Assembly: GCF_031656215.1 (NCBI RefSeq)
Contig: NZ_CP134228.1
Coordinates: 4,971,463 to 5,035,462 of the forward strand
Source of the DNA: Mesorhizobium koreense
Lineage (GTDB): Bacteria > Pseudomonadota > Alphaproteobacteria > Rhizobiales > Rhizobiaceae
Length of the DNA stretch: 64,000 nucleotides
Direction: 5' to 3'
Shown here: positions 19,143 through 27,833 of the stretch, piece after piece
Numbering within the stretch: the stretch's first letter is position 1
How the letters are laid out: each line of letters starts with the position of its first letter
Translations under genes and position numbers: made by a program
Notes under the pieces: generated by a model
What the model was told of the DNA's origin: nothing
What the model saw: only the letters and a program-made list of their open reading frames with translations
Database searches by the model: none

Positions 19143-19547
19143 TCAGCGCCCCCGCCTGACACGCGCCTTGCGCGCGGCGTAGCGGGCGTCCCGGGCAGCC
19201 TTGCGCTCGGCTTCCTCGACCAATTGGCGTGCAAGGTGCTCGCGTTCCTCGGCCTCGCGGGCTTCCGCCTCGGCCTTGAGGCGGGCCTCCTCGGCAAGGC
19301 GTACCTCCCTTTCGGCGGCTTCGCGCACGGCGCATTCAGCGGCCTCGCGGGCGAGCCTTTCCTGGCGTTCCTTTTCCTTCTGCCGCTCGCGCTCCTCGCG
19401 CGCCTTCAGGATGGCCTCGCGCTCAGCCTTCCTGGCGATCACGGCCGGATCATCCGGTCCGGGTTTTGCCTTGAATTTTTCGAGAAGTGCCTTCTTTGCC
19501 TCGGCCTGCGTCTTCAGTCGTTCCGTAAATTCCTTTTCCCTGAACAA
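19143..19547 (-). CDS. Highly charged coiled-coil protein (DUF6481-like)
   Basis: A 134-residue protein made almost wholly of Ala, Glu, Arg and Lys (for example REERERQKEKERQERLAREA), predicted as one long helix or coiled coil, beginning MFREKEFTERLKTQAEAKKA. The N-terminal part matches what I know of the DUF6481 family of alphaproteobacteria. The function is unknown. The mix of long charged helix and an Arg-rich tail (ARKARVRRGR) suggests binding to RNA, DNA or another protein, but this is inference. It is alone, with about 120 bp on its left side and a shared upstream region with the oxidoreductase gene. Confidence 0.72.
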   Translation of the reverse strand: MFREKEFTERLKTQAEAKKALLEKFKAKPGPDDPAVIARKAEREAILKAREERERQKEKERQERLAREAAECAVREAAEREVRLAEEARLKAEAEAREAEEREHLARQLVEEAERKAARDARYAARKARVRRGR

Positions 19548-19691
19548 TTCCGAATAGCTCCGTTCGATTCCAATGGCGGCTAGATGCGTCCCGCAAACGC
19601 CAAGTTCAAGTGAAAAAATGCGCTGGCTGGTATCGAATTCCCGCAGACGTTACACAAGCGCAACGCGACGTAGGAACCGAGGAAAATTTTA

Positions 19692-20726
19692 ATGAACGCA
19701 ACCATGGCCCAGCGCATCTTCCTCGCAAGGCATCCGGAGGGCATGCCGACGGATGACGATCTCAAGCTCGAATCGATGCCGCTGCCGAGGCCGGGACCCG
19801 GCGAGATGCTTCTGCGCACAATCTATCTCTCGCTCGACCCTTATATGCGCGGGCGTATGAGCCCGGCCAAATCCTATGCCAAGGGCGTCAAACCGGGCGA
19901 CACGATGGTCGGCGCGACCGTCTCGGAGGTGATGGAAAGCGACGTCGCCGGCTTCCAGCCGGGCGACATCGTACTGTCCTATGATGGCTGGCAGACGCAT
20001 GCCGTGTCGAACGGCAAGGGCGTCATCAAGCTCGACCCGAAGGCCGCGCCCGTCACCACCGCGCTCGGCGTGCTCGGCATGCCGGGCTTCACCGCCTATG
20101 CGGGGCTACTTCTGCATGGTCGGCCGAAGGCGGACGAGACCGTCGTCGTCTCGGCCGCTTCGGGTGCGGTCGGACAGATCGTCGGGCAGATCGCCAGGAT
20201 CAAGGGATGCCGGGCAGTCGGCATCGCCGGCGCAGACGACAAATGCCGTATGATCCGGGACGAATTCGGCTTCGATGCCGCCGTCAACTACAAGAACAAG
20301 GATTTCCGCGACCGCCTTGCGGAAGCCTGCCCGAAGGGCGTCGACGTCTATTTCGAGAATGTCGGCGGCGATGTCTTCCGCGCCGTGCTGCCGCTCCTCA
20401 ACGATTTCGCGCGCATCCCCGTCTGCGGCCGTATCGCGCATTATAACGATACCGCCCTGCCGGAAGGGCCGGACCGGCTGCCGCAATTCATGGGGATGGT
20501 GCTGACGAAGCGGCTTTCGGTGCGCGGCTTCATCCAGTTCGACCATCTCGACCTGATGCCGGATTTCCGTCGCGACATGACCGCGTGGATCGCGGAGGGC
20601 AAGGTGCGCTACCGCGAGGACATCGTCGATGGTTTCGGGAAAACGATCGAAGCCTTCCGCGGCCTGTTGACCGGGAAGAATCGCGGCAAGCTCATCGTTC
20701 GTGTCGGCGACGACCCGACCAAATAG
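19692..20726 (+). CDS. NADP-dependent oxidoreductase, zinc-independent MDR family (CurA/leukotriene B4 dehydrogenase type)
   Basis: A 344-residue medium-chain reductase. Signs of the family are IYLSLDPYMRGRMSP near residue 46, the nucleotide-binding AASGAVGQIVGQIARIKGC near 155, and YFENVGGDVFRAVLPLLN near 220. No zinc-ligand cysteine pattern is present. Members reduce the double bond of alpha,beta-unsaturated ketones or aldehydes with NADPH; the physiological substrate is unknown. GAGGA lies before the ATG. A weak hairpin at about 20729-20753 follows the stop codon. The downstream small RNA gene has its own promoter. Confidence 0.87.
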   Translation: MNATMAQRIFLARHPEGMPTDDDLKLESMPLPRPGPGEMLLRTIYLSLDPYMRGRMSPAKSYAKGVKPGDTMVGATVSEVMESDVAGFQPGDIVLSYDGWQTHAVSNGKGVIKLDPKAAPVTTALGVLGMPGFTAYAGLLLHGRPKADETVVVSAASGAVGQIVGQIARIKGCRAVGIAGADDKCRMIRDEFGFDAAVNYKNKDFRDRLAEACPKGVDVYFENVGGDVFRAVLPLLNDFARIPVCGRIAHYNDTALPEGPDRLPQFMGMVLTKRLSVRGFIQFDHLDLMPDFRRDMTAWIAEGKVRYREDIVDGFGKTIEAFRGLLTGKNRGKLIVRVGDDPTK

Positions 20727-20789
20727 CCGTCAGGCAGTCATTGCCCGACGGTGCGACAAAACTGCATAGCTGATCTTCAACGGCGGCTC

Positions 20790-20818
20790 TTGGCGAATCG
20801 TCCAGGGGTGCCTATCTA
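20790..20818 (+). promoter_or_regulatory. Candidate sigma-70 promoter of the small RNA
   Basis: TTGGCG at 20790-20795 and TATCTA at 20813-20818 with 17 bp between them. The predicted start of transcription, about 20824, falls at the foot of the first hairpin of the small RNA. The agreement between promoter position and RNA structure is the main support. Confidence 0.5.
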
Positions 20819-20820
20819 CG

Positions 20821-20938
20821 CGCGGTCGGTCGCCTCTCCTCCTCCCTGGCGGCCGGCCAAGAATGCGGTGCACCTCCTCCCGCGCCGCATTTCAGATCGG
20901 GCCTGCCGGACCTCCTCCCCCGGCGGGCCCTTTTTTGT
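20821..20938 (+). ncRNA. Trans-acting small RNA with three CCTCCTCCC loops (alpha-r14/NfeR1-like)
   Basis: Three consecutive hairpins can be drawn. Hairpin 1 at 20824-20858 has arms GGTCGGTCGCC/GGCGGCCGGCC. Hairpin 2 at about 20863-20890 has arms AATGCGGTGC/GCGCCGCATT. Hairpin 3 at 20899-20930 has arms GGGCCTGCCGG/CCGGCGGGCCC and is followed by six T, so it is also a Rho-independent terminator. Each loop shows CCTCCTCCC (20838-20846, 20873-20881, 20911-20919), which is complementary to Shine-Dalgarno sequences. Size, about 118 nt, and design match the alpha-r14 RNAs of rhizobia (NfeR1 of Sinorhizobium) and the CcsR RNAs of Rhodobacter, which regulate many mRNAs, notably of transporters. Family membership is from memory; the structure is seen directly. 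Confidence 0.82.
20899..20936 (+). terminator. Rho-independent terminator of the small RNA
   Basis: An 11-bp stem with one G-U pair and a 10-nt loop, followed by TTTTTT at 20931-20936. It is the third hairpin of the small RNA. Confidence 0.85.
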
Positions 20939-20949
20939 TTCTGCGGGCG

Positions 20950-21840
20950 CTATTCCTTCACCGCTCCCGTCATCGAGGAGACGTAGTGATCCACGAAGAA
21001 GGAATAGAGGATCACCACCGGCAGCGAACCGAAGAGCGCGCCTGCCATCAGAGCCCCCCATTCATAGATGTCGCTGCGCACAAGCTCTGTCAGCACGCCG
21101 ACCGGCACCGTCTTGTTCTCCGAGGACTGGATGAAGGTCAGCGCGTAGATGAATTCGTTCCATGAAAGCGTGAAGGCGAAGATGCCGGCCGAAATCAGAC
21201 CCGGAACCGACAGGGGCAGGATGATCTTCACCAATATCTGCCAGCGGCTGGCGCCGTCGATCAGCGCGCATTCCTCCAGTTCATAGGGGATGGAGCGGAA
21301 ATAGCCCATCAGGAGCCAGGTGCAGAAGGGCACGAGGAAGGTCGGATAGGTGAGGATCAGCGCCCATTTCGAATCGTAGAGGCCGAGCTTGAAGACCATC
21401 AGCGCCAACGGGATGAACAGGATCGAGGGCGGCACCAGATAGGCGAGGAATATGCCAAGCCCGACATAACGCGAGCCGGAAAAGCGCAACCGCTCGATCG
21501 CGTAGGCCGCCAGCACCGACACCACGATCGAAATGACCGTAGCGGCGACCGCGATGTACATCGTGTTCCACAGCCAGGCGGGATAGGACGTCTCGAAGAG
21601 CAGATAGCGGATGTGTTCGAGCGTCGGCTTCACCACCCAGAACGGGCTGAAATGCTTGTAGTCGGTGAGTTCGTCGTTCGGCTTGATGGCGGTGATCGTC
21701 ATCCAGTAGAACGGGAACAGAAGCACGAAGACGAACACGGCAAGCGGCAAGTAGATGACGACAAGCCGCCTCGGCAGGCTCGTCAGATAGCCCATCCCGC
21801 CTTCGTCGCCGCGAGGGGCCGTCGTAGCGGTATCCGCCAT
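20950..21840 (-). CDS. Carbohydrate ABC transporter permease (MalG/UgpE type)
   Basis: A 296-residue inner-membrane protein with six membrane segments. The EAA loop that docks to the ATPase is ELEECALIDGASRWQILVKI near residues 197-216. The N terminus MADTATTAPRGDEGGMG precedes a first membrane segment at about 27-47. It pairs with the permease gene at 21840-22793, whose TGA stop shares one base with this ATG (TGATG), so translation is coupled. It is the last gene of a leftward CUT1 operon: ATPase, binding protein, permease, permease. Substrate unknown; polyols or disaccharides are typical. Confidence 0.92.
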   Translation of the reverse strand: MADTATTAPRGDEGGMGYLTSLPRRLVVIYLPLAVFVFVLLFPFYWMTITAIKPNDELTDYKHFSPFWVVKPTLEHIRYLLFETSYPAWLWNTMYIAVAATVISIVVSVLAAYAIERLRFSGSRYVGLGIFLAYLVPPSILFIPLALMVFKLGLYDSKWALILTYPTFLVPFCTWLLMGYFRSIPYELEECALIDGASRWQILVKIILPLSVPGLISAGIFAFTLSWNEFIYALTFIQSSENKTVPVGVLTELVRSDIYEWGALMAGALFGSLPVVILYSFFVDHYVSSMTGAVKE

Positions 21841-22793
21841 CAGTCGCGCCCTCCCTGCTGCCAGCGCCGCCGCTGCATGCCGAAATAGCTGAACAGGATC
21901 GCCGCCAGCAGGAACGGGATCATGGCGACCGCGATCGCGGCGCCCTCGCCCAGATGGCCGCCGGGTATGGCGCGCTGGAAAGAAAGGGTGGCCATCAGAT
22001 GCGTAGCGTTCACCGGTCCGCCACGCGTAAGCACGTAGATCAACTGGAAATCGGTGAAGGTGAAGAGCACCGAAAAGGTCATGACCACCGCGATGATCGG
22101 GGTGAGCATCGGCAGCGTCACATGCCAGAAGCGCTGCCATCCGGTAGCGCCGTCGAGCGTCGCCGCCTCGTAGAGCGAGGGCGAGATGGTCTGCAATCCG
22201 GCAAGAAGGGTGATGGCGACAAAGGGTATTCCGCGCCAGATATTGGCCGCGATGACCGAGGCCCGCGCAAGCGTCGGGTCGCCCAGGAAATTGATCGGGT
22301 GGTCTATCAGGCCGAGCTTTATCAGCGACCATGAGACGATCGAGAACTGGGCGTCGTAGATCCACCAGAATGCAATGGCCGAAAGCACCGTCGGCACCAC
22401 CCAGGGCAAGAGCACGATGGCGCGGAAAAACGATTTGAAGGGCAGCCTTTCGTTGAGGATCAGCGCCAGCCACAGGCCGAGCGCGAATTTCACTACCGAG
22501 GCGACGACGGTGTAGAGGATGGTGTTGAAGACCGAGAGCCAGAAGACGCTGTCGTTCCAGAGGCTTTCATAGTTTTCCAGGCCGATGAAGATGCCCGGCC
22601 GGCCGATCTGCGTGTCCGTAAAGCCGAGCCATATGCCGAGACCCAGCGGATAGGTCAGAAAAACAAGCAGGATCACCGCCGCCGGGAAAAGGAAAACCAT
22701 CCCCAGCAGGAGGCGGCTGTCGCGCAGCCGCGCCATCCATCCGCGCGAATCCTGTCCGCTTGCCGGCAGCGTCATCGGTGCGGCTTCGCTCAT
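21840..22793 (-). CDS. Carbohydrate ABC transporter permease (MalF/UgpA type)
   Basis: A 317-residue permease with about six membrane segments, beginning near residue 29 (LLGMVFLFPAAVILLVFL). The EAA motif is SLYEAATLDGATGWQRFWHV near residues 208-227. Together with the next gene it forms the heterodimeric membrane channel of a CUT1 sugar importer. A 254-bp non-coding gap containing a repeat separates it from the upstream binding-protein gene. The start MSEAAPMTLPASG at 22793 follows ACAGGGAAGGGTCGT on the minus strand. Confidence 0.92.
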   Translation of the reverse strand: MSEAAPMTLPASGQDSRGWMARLRDSRLLLGMVFLFPAAVILLVFLTYPLGLGIWLGFTDTQIGRPGIFIGLENYESLWNDSVFWLSVFNTILYTVVASVVKFALGLWLALILNERLPFKSFFRAIVLLPWVVPTVLSAIAFWWIYDAQFSIVSWSLIKLGLIDHPINFLGDPTLARASVIAANIWRGIPFVAITLLAGLQTISPSLYEAATLDGATGWQRFWHVTLPMLTPIIAVVMTFSVLFTFTDFQLIYVLTRGGPVNATHLMATLSFQRAIPGGHLGEGAAIAVAMIPFLLAAILFSYFGMQRRRWQQGGRD

Positions 22794-22865
22794 ACGACCC
22801 TTCCCTGTTGGCCTTCTCTATTGGACTTCCCGGCGTCGGCCCGGCGCGGTCACGTCTCGAATGGC

Positions 22866-22960
22866 GCTGAAGCGCGTCGCGATCCTACGGATTCGCTCCG
22901 TGCGCTTCAGCTTCCTGATCTTGCGCATGCCCTTATCCCGAAACCGTACCCGCTTTCGGG
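22866..22960. repeat. REP/RIME-like palindromic repeat inside the sugar transporter operon
   Basis: Two hairpins in tandem: arms GCTGAAGCGC (22866-22875) and GCGCTTCAGC (22902-22911) with inner pairing of GATCC and GGATT, then CCCGAAA (22937-22943) and TTTCGGG (22954-22960). The second half resembles the TTATCCCGAAACC...TTTCGGG repeats scattered in rhizobial genomes. It lies between the binding-protein and first permease genes. It could protect the upstream mRNA from 3' exonucleases and so raise binding-protein levels; that role is inferred. Confidence 0.7.
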
Positions 22961-23047
22961 AGACACGCTGCCAGCCGGCGGCCGCGCGAGCACGGCCGCC
23001 TCGACTTCTTCCGACATCCCGGCGGGAACGTCGGCTTCAGGTTCGCC

Positions 23048-24370
23048 TCAAGCCTCGTAGTAGCGCTTGGCGCGCTTCTCCGCGCGCGCCGCGGCACCTT
23101 CCGGCGACTGCTGGCCCGTGCAAGCCTCGGCGAACATGTCGACCAGCACGTAGTCCGCCATCACCGCGGCGGACGCCGGGCCAAGCTTGCCCGCATAGCC
23201 GTTCGTGCGCAGCGTCTCCGAGGCCTTTGCATAGGGGGCGAAGGCGGGATCGGCCGTCCAGATCGGGTTGTCGGCATAGGCCTTCAACGTCTGGCAGCAA
23301 TAGGCGCTGGATCCCTTGATCCACTCGTCCATCTGCGGCTTCTCGAACATGAACTGGAGATAGGCTTTCGCGGCGTTCGGATATTTCGAATATTTGAACA
23401 GGACCATGCTGGTTACCTGATGTAGTTCGATATCCTTGCCGCTCTTACCGACGGGAAGGTTGGTCGTACCGATATCCTTGGCGAGTTCGGCCATCTTCGG
23501 GTCGTTCTTCGCCGCGTAATAGGCGGAAACGCCATTGGCGATGACCGAGACCTGCCCGGCCAAGAAGGCGCGGTTGTTGTTCACGTCGAGCCAGCTTTCC
23601 GTGCCCGGGATGAAGGTCTTGTAGAGCTCCGTGGCGTATTTGATCGCCTCGAGCGTCTCCGGGCTGTTGATGGTGACCTTGTTGTTCTCGTCCACCATCT
23701 TGCCGCCATGGCTCCATAAGAGCCAGTGCGCGTAGTTGTTGCCGTCGCCGACACCGTGGCCCTGCGTGAAGCCGGCCTGCGGGAGGCCCTTCTCCTTCAG
23801 CGCCTGACAGAGCTTCAGGAAACCCTCCGTATCCTTGGGGAATTCGCTGAACCCCGCCTTTTCGACGATGCTCTTGCGATAAACCATGGCGTTGCCGATC
23901 GTGGCGAGCGGCAGGCCGACGAACTTGCCGTCATTGGTGGCGTAGGACTTCGGCCCGTCATACCAGCCGCCATACTTGCCGCCGAGATAGTCGGCCAGAT
24001 CGGTGAGATCGGCCAGCTTGTCGGGATATTGCTGCGGGTCGTCGAACCAGACCCACATGATATCCGGCCCGGAGCCGACATTGGCCGCGACGGCGGCTTT
24101 CGGGCGGATATCCTCCCAGCTTTCCTTGTCGATGCGGACCTCGATGCCGGTCGCCTCGGTGAATTTCTTGGTGTTGGCAAGCCACGCCGTCTCGTCACCC
24201 GAAACGAACGGGGACCAGCGGGTGACGCGAAGCGAAGCGCCTTCTTCCGGCTTGTACTTCAGTTCCACCTTATCCTGGGCACGTGCTTTTGCAGCGCCGA
24301 TCATGGGCAGGCCGGCGGCGCCGACCGCAAGGCCGGCGCCGGTGCGCAACAGATCGCGTCTTGAAATCAT
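23048..24370 (-). CDS. Sugar ABC transporter extracellular substrate-binding protein (family 1)
   Basis: A 440-residue exported binding protein. The Tat-like signal is MISRRDLLRTGAGLAVGAAG with twin Arg at residues 4-5 and a cleavage site near AKARAQ at about 32. The body has the family 1 layout: MWVWFDDPQQYPDKLADLTD, LPLATIGNAMVYRKSIVEK and the C-terminal EACTGQQSPEGAAARAEKRA. It captures the sugar in the periplasm for the two permeases downstream. The ATPase gene lies immediately upstream, with one base between its stop and this start. Ligand not known. Confidence 0.9.
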   Translation of the reverse strand: MISRRDLLRTGAGLAVGAAGLPMIGAAKARAQDKVELKYKPEEGASLRVTRWSPFVSGDETAWLANTKKFTEATGIEVRIDKESWEDIRPKAAVAANVGSGPDIMWVWFDDPQQYPDKLADLTDLADYLGGKYGGWYDGPKSYATNDGKFVGLPLATIGNAMVYRKSIVEKAGFSEFPKDTEGFLKLCQALKEKGLPQAGFTQGHGVGDGNNYAHWLLWSHGGKMVDENNKVTINSPETLEAIKYATELYKTFIPGTESWLDVNNNRAFLAGQVSVIANGVSAYYAAKNDPKMAELAKDIGTTNLPVGKSGKDIELHQVTSMVLFKYSKYPNAAKAYLQFMFEKPQMDEWIKGSSAYCCQTLKAYADNPIWTADPAFAPYAKASETLRTNGYAGKLGPASAAVMADYVLVDMFAEACTGQQSPEGAAARAEKRAKRYYEA

Positions 24371-24371
24371 G

Positions 24372-25493
24372 TCATCTTCCTCCGCTTTTCGCTCGTTTCT
24401 TCGAGGGTTGAGTTGTTTGCCGCGCGGCGGCGCTTAAACGCTTGCCGGTCTCGGCGTCGAACAGATGGACCTGATCCCGCTCAGGCGCGAGCCGGACCGT
24501 CGCGCCCGGCTCGAAACGATGGCGTTCGCGGAACACGGCGGTGATCTGCTGATCGCCGATCTTTGCGAAGACCTGGATTTCGGCGCCCGTCGGTTCGATG
24601 ACGGTCACGTCGGCAGGCACGCCGTCGTCGGCAAGGCCGATATGCTCGGGACGGATGCCGTAGACCGCGGCGCGCCCGGCGGCACCCTCCGGCACGGAGG
24701 CGAGCGGCAACACCGCGCCGCCTTCGGCGATGAAGGTAGCCGAGCCGTCATCGGCGACGCGGCCTTTCAGGAAATTCATCGCGGGCGATCCGATGAACCC
24801 GGCGACGAAGATGTTCTCGGGATTGTCGTAGAGGTCGAGCGGCGAGCCCATCTGCTCGACGATGCCGTCATGCATGACGACGATCTTGTCGGCCATGGTC
24901 ATCGCCTCGACCTGATCGTGGGTGACGTAGACGGTCGTCGTCTTCAGGCGCTGGTGCAGTTCCTTGATTTCGGTGCGCATGGCGACGCGGAGCTTTGCGT
25001 CCAGGTTGGAAAGCGGCTCGTCGAACAGGAAGACCTGCGGGTTGCGCACGATGGCGCGACCCATGGCGACGCGCTGGCGCTGGCCGCCGGAAAGCTGGCG
25101 TGGATAACGCTCGAGCAACGGCAGAAGGCCGAGGATTTCCGCCGCACGCCGAACGCTTGCTTCGATCTCGGATTTCGGCGCACCGCGCAGCTTCAGCGAG
25201 AAGGCCATGTTCTGCGACACGGTCATGTGCGGGTAGAGCGCGTAGTTCTGGAACACCATCGCGATATCGCGCTCTTTCGGCGGCAGATTGTTCACGACCC
25301 GCTCGCCGATGGCGATGTGGCCGCCGGTGATCTGCTCCAGTCCGGCGATCATGCGCAGAAGCGTCGACTTGCCGCAGCCGGAAGGGCCGACGAGCACGAC
25401 GAACTCACCATCCACAATGTCGATCGAGACGCCGTGAATGACCTCGGTCGACCCGTAAGCCTTGCGAACCTCACGAATGGCTACGTTTGCCAT
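24372..25493 (-). CDS. Sugar ABC transporter ATP-binding protein (UgpC/MalK/MsmK type)
   Basis: A 373-residue ATPase. Walker A is [16 protein letters not shown] at about 37-52, the signature [17 protein letters not shown] is near 134, and Walker B is [12 protein letters not shown] near 154. The C-terminal regulatory OB (TOBE) region begins near 240 and holds [10 protein letters not shown]. It is the first gene of the operon that continues with the binding protein and two permeases. A strong GGGAGGAGG lies before the ATG. Such ATPases can serve more than one importer; the close linkage supports use here. Confidence 0.92.
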   Translation of the reverse strand: MANVAIREVRKAYGSTEVIHGVSIDIVDGEFVVLVGPSGCGKSTLLRMIAGLEQITGGHIAIGERVVNNLPPKERDIAMVFQNYALYPHMTVSQNMAFSLKLRGAPKSEIEASVRRAAEILGLLPLLERYPRQLSGGQRQRVAMGRAIVRNPQVFLFDEPLSNLDAKLRVAMRTEIKELHQRLKTTTVYVTHDQVEAMTMADKIVVMHDGIVEQMGSPLDLYDNPENIFVAGFIGSPAMNFLKGRVADDGSATFIAEGGAVLPLASVPEGAAGRAAVYGIRPEHIGLADDGVPADVTVIEPTGAEIQVFAKIGDQQITAVFRERHRFEPGATVRLAPERDQVHLFDAETGKRLSAAARQTTQPSKKRAKSGGR

Positions 25494-25669
25494 GCAGGCA
25501 ACCTCCTCCCATCTCTTTTGTTGGGCGAAGGCGGTGCCGGCTGGCCGGTCCCCTCAATGCATACGCCCTTGAAGCAGCGGTGATGATTGCACGGCTTGCC
25601 GGATATGCCAAGACGGTAGCGCTGCCATATCGGGCGGCAAGCGAGGCCGTCACCGGCGCCTTGCCCGGA

Positions 25670-26965
25670 TCAGCGAAGTTCCTTGACTAAAGTCTTATCC
25701 GGGAAGCAGGTGGCGGCACGGTCGTTCTTCGCCTGCCACTCACCGATCGAGCGCCGTGTCTTGAAGCCGGGGAAGCCGTCGGCGCCACCGACATCATAGC
25801 CCTTCTTCTCGAGCGCGCGCTGCAGGCCGGCGATATCGGAACGGTAGAGGCCGCCGACTTTGCCCCATGGGGCCGAAAAGTCCTTCCCGCCGCCGTCCAT
25901 CCTGTCGGCGGCATGGCCGATGAACAGCGCATAGAGGTCGCTGTTGTTGTATTCCTTCAGCACGTAGAAATTCGGCGTGACGATGAAGGCCGGGCCGAAG
26001 CGGCCGGCCGGCATCATCAGGAAGCCTGTCGCCTTCCGCTCTGCTGCCGGGAACGGCCTGCCGCTGACGCGCTCGATGCCCATCGCGGCCCATTCGGCGA
26101 TGGCGTGGCCGCGATCCGGCCCTTCGAGCGAACAGGAAACCGACGCCGGCACCGTGACCTCGTAGCCCCACCCGCGACCCCTCACCCAGCCATATTGCTG
26201 GAGGTAGTGCGCGATGGAGGCAAGCGTGTCGGGCACGGATTTCCAGATGTCGCGCTTGCCGTCGCCATCGAAATCCACGGCGTGCTCAAGATAGGAAGAG
26301 GGCAAAAATTGCGGCTGGCCGAGCGCGCCCGCCCACGAACTCTTCATTTCGCCGGCGCCGATATAGCCCTTCTCCACGATCTGGAGCGCCGCCAGCACTT
26401 CCTTGCGGAAAAGCTCCTTGCGTCGCGCCATGAAGGCCTTGGTGCCGAGCACCTCGAAGGCGTCGTAGGGGATCTTCACTGCACCGAAATGCGTCTCTCG
26501 GCCCCAGACGGCGAGAATAACAGGGCCCGGCACGCCATAGCGCTTCTCCACGGCTTCAAGCGTCTTGGCATAGCGCTCGAGCCGAGCGCGGCCGCCGGCA
26601 ACGACCGGTCCGATCGCGCCTTCGGCGAAATACGCTCCAGGCGAGCCGAACTCGGCCTGGTGCTGCGCCTTCGGTACTTTCGGCTTCTCGCCGGGTGGGA
26701 CGAGGTCCGGCAGGCCCCAGTTGAGCGTGACGCCCTTGAAGGCAGCGTCGAAGGTTGCCTGCGAAACGCCAAGCTTCGCCGCATCCGGCCAGAGGTCGTC
26801 AGCGAGCCAGGAGCGGAACTGCTTTTCCACGGCTGCGTGATCGGCGGCGTGGGCGGTGCCGATAATCATGGGAGGGAAAAAAGCCGCAACCAGTAACAAG
26901 ATGAAGCGGAGCCCGGACAGGAAGCCCCGCCACCCTTTCGCACCCCCCTCTGTCCTGCCGGACAT
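25670..26965 (-). CDS. Lytic murein transglycosylase (MltB-like, with peptidoglycan-binding domain)
   Basis: A 431-residue envelope enzyme that cleaves the glycan strand of peptidoglycan, forming 1,6-anhydro ends. A hydrophobic export signal lies at about residues 19-35 and ends near GTAHA. The SLT_2 catalytic domain covers about 45-335, with the catalytic Glu in ILAVWGRETHFGAV and substrate-site segments SWAGALGQPQFLPSSYLEHA and VDFDGDGKRDIW. A PG_binding_1 domain at about 360-425 includes YRSDIAGLQRALEKKGYDVG. The start is unusual: ATG 26965 lies inside a palindromic repeat that also provides GAGGGGGAG directly before it. ATG 26869 would cut off most of the signal peptide. Confidence 0.85.
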   Translation of the reverse strand: MSGRTEGGAKGWRGFLSGLRFILLLVAAFFPPMIIGTAHAADHAAVEKQFRSWLADDLWPDAAKLGVSQATFDAAFKGVTLNWGLPDLVPPGEKPKVPKAQHQAEFGSPGAYFAEGAIGPVVAGGRARLERYAKTLEAVEKRYGVPGPVILAVWGRETHFGAVKIPYDAFEVLGTKAFMARRKELFRKEVLAALQIVEKGYIGAGEMKSSWAGALGQPQFLPSSYLEHAVDFDGDGKRDIWKSVPDTLASIAHYLQQYGWVRGRGWGYEVTVPASVSCSLEGPDRGHAIAEWAAMGIERVSGRPFPAAERKATGFLMMPAGRFGPAFIVTPNFYVLKEYNNSDLYALFIGHAADRMDGGGKDFSAPWGKVGGLYRSDIAGLQRALEKKGYDVGGADGFPGFKTRRSIGEWQAKNDRAATCFPDKTLVKELR

Positions 26966-27107
26966 CTCCCCCTCAAGGGGAGAGATCGGCCGGCCGCTCT
27001 GCTTCCGCCAATCTCCAACGTCGGACGTGAGGCGGCAAGCTAGAAACAGCCGATCTCCCCCCTTGAGGGGGAGATGTCCGGCAGGACAGAGGGGGGTGCG
27101 AAAGGGC
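26933..27107. repeat. Long inverted-repeat element (MITE-like) overlapping the transglycosylase start
   Basis: Two arms of about 57 bp, left 26933-26989 and right 27051-27107, are nearly perfect reverse complements. They contain CTGTCCTGCCGGACATCTCC and CTCAAGGGGAGA. The spacer of about 61 bp shows no gene. The sequence type is abundant in rhizobial genomes. There is no transposase; it could be a miniature element. The left arm encodes the first residues (MSGRTEGGAKG) of the lytic transglycosylase. Confidence 0.85.
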
Positions 27108-27144
27108 GCCGGCTTGTCCGCGAATACCCCTTCGCCTCCGCCCA

Positions 27145-27750
27145 TCAAAACACCGTCCGCGATTTCAGCGCGGCGGCCAGCGTGCCCTCGTCGAGATAGT
27201 CGAGTTCGCCGCCGACCGGCACGCCATGCGCAAGCCGTGTCAGCTTCACGCCGAGACCGGAAAGCTGGTCGGTGATGTAGTGCGCGGTGGTCTGGCCCTC
27301 GACGGTCGCGTTGACGGCGAGGATCACCTCTTTGACGCCGCCGGCGGCGACGCGGCTCACCAGCGATTTCAGATTGAGATCGTCCGGCCCGATGCCGTCG
27401 AGGGGCGAGAGCGTGCCGCCGAGCACATGGAAGCGGGCGTTCATGGCACCGGCGCGCTCCAGCGCCCACAGATCGGAGACGTCCTCGACGACGATCAGGG
27501 TTGCGTCGTCGCGGCGCGGATCGGTGCAGACATTGCACGGATCAGCCGTATCGACATTGCCGCAGACGGAGCAGACGCGGACCTTGTCCACCGCCTCGGC
27601 CATGGCCGACGCGAGCGGTCCCAGCAACTGTTCCTTCTTCTTGATCAGATGCAGCGCGGCGCGGCGCGCCGAGCGCGGTCCCAGCCCCGGCACCTTGGCG
27701 AGGAGTTGGATCAGGCGTTCGATCTCGGGGCCGGCGATTCGCTGGGGCAT
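27145..27750 (-). CDS. recR: Recombination mediator protein RecR
   Basis: A 201-residue DNA-repair protein that, with RecO, loads RecA on SSB-coated gaps. The helix-hairpin-helix [19 protein letters not shown] is near residues 18-36, the zinc finger [16 protein letters not shown] near 57-72, and the Toprim domain [12 protein letters not shown] near 84-95. The C terminus [20 protein letters not shown] is standard. It follows ybaB and dnaX on the same strand, the classical dnaX-ybaB-recR unit. Confidence 0.96.
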   Translation of the reverse strand: MPQRIAGPEIERLIQLLAKVPGLGPRSARRAALHLIKKKEQLLGPLASAMAEAVDKVRVCSVCGNVDTADPCNVCTDPRRDDATLIVVEDVSDLWALERAGAMNARFHVLGGTLSPLDGIGPDDLNLKSLVSRVAAGGVKEVILAVNATVEGQTTAHYITDQLSGLGVKLTRLAHGVPVGGELDYLDEGTLAAALKSRTVF

Positions 27751-27833
27751 GGCGGCTTATAGAGCGAATAGTGAATAGCGAGTAGGGAAGAATCGGCGCG
27801 AGTTCGTCTCCCTCCAATCCCCGCCTGCTTCCC

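Noticed and set aside
19555..19590. tRNA-like T-arm sequence (CGTTCGATTCC)
   Set aside because: No acceptor stem, D-arm or anticodon arm could be folded around it.
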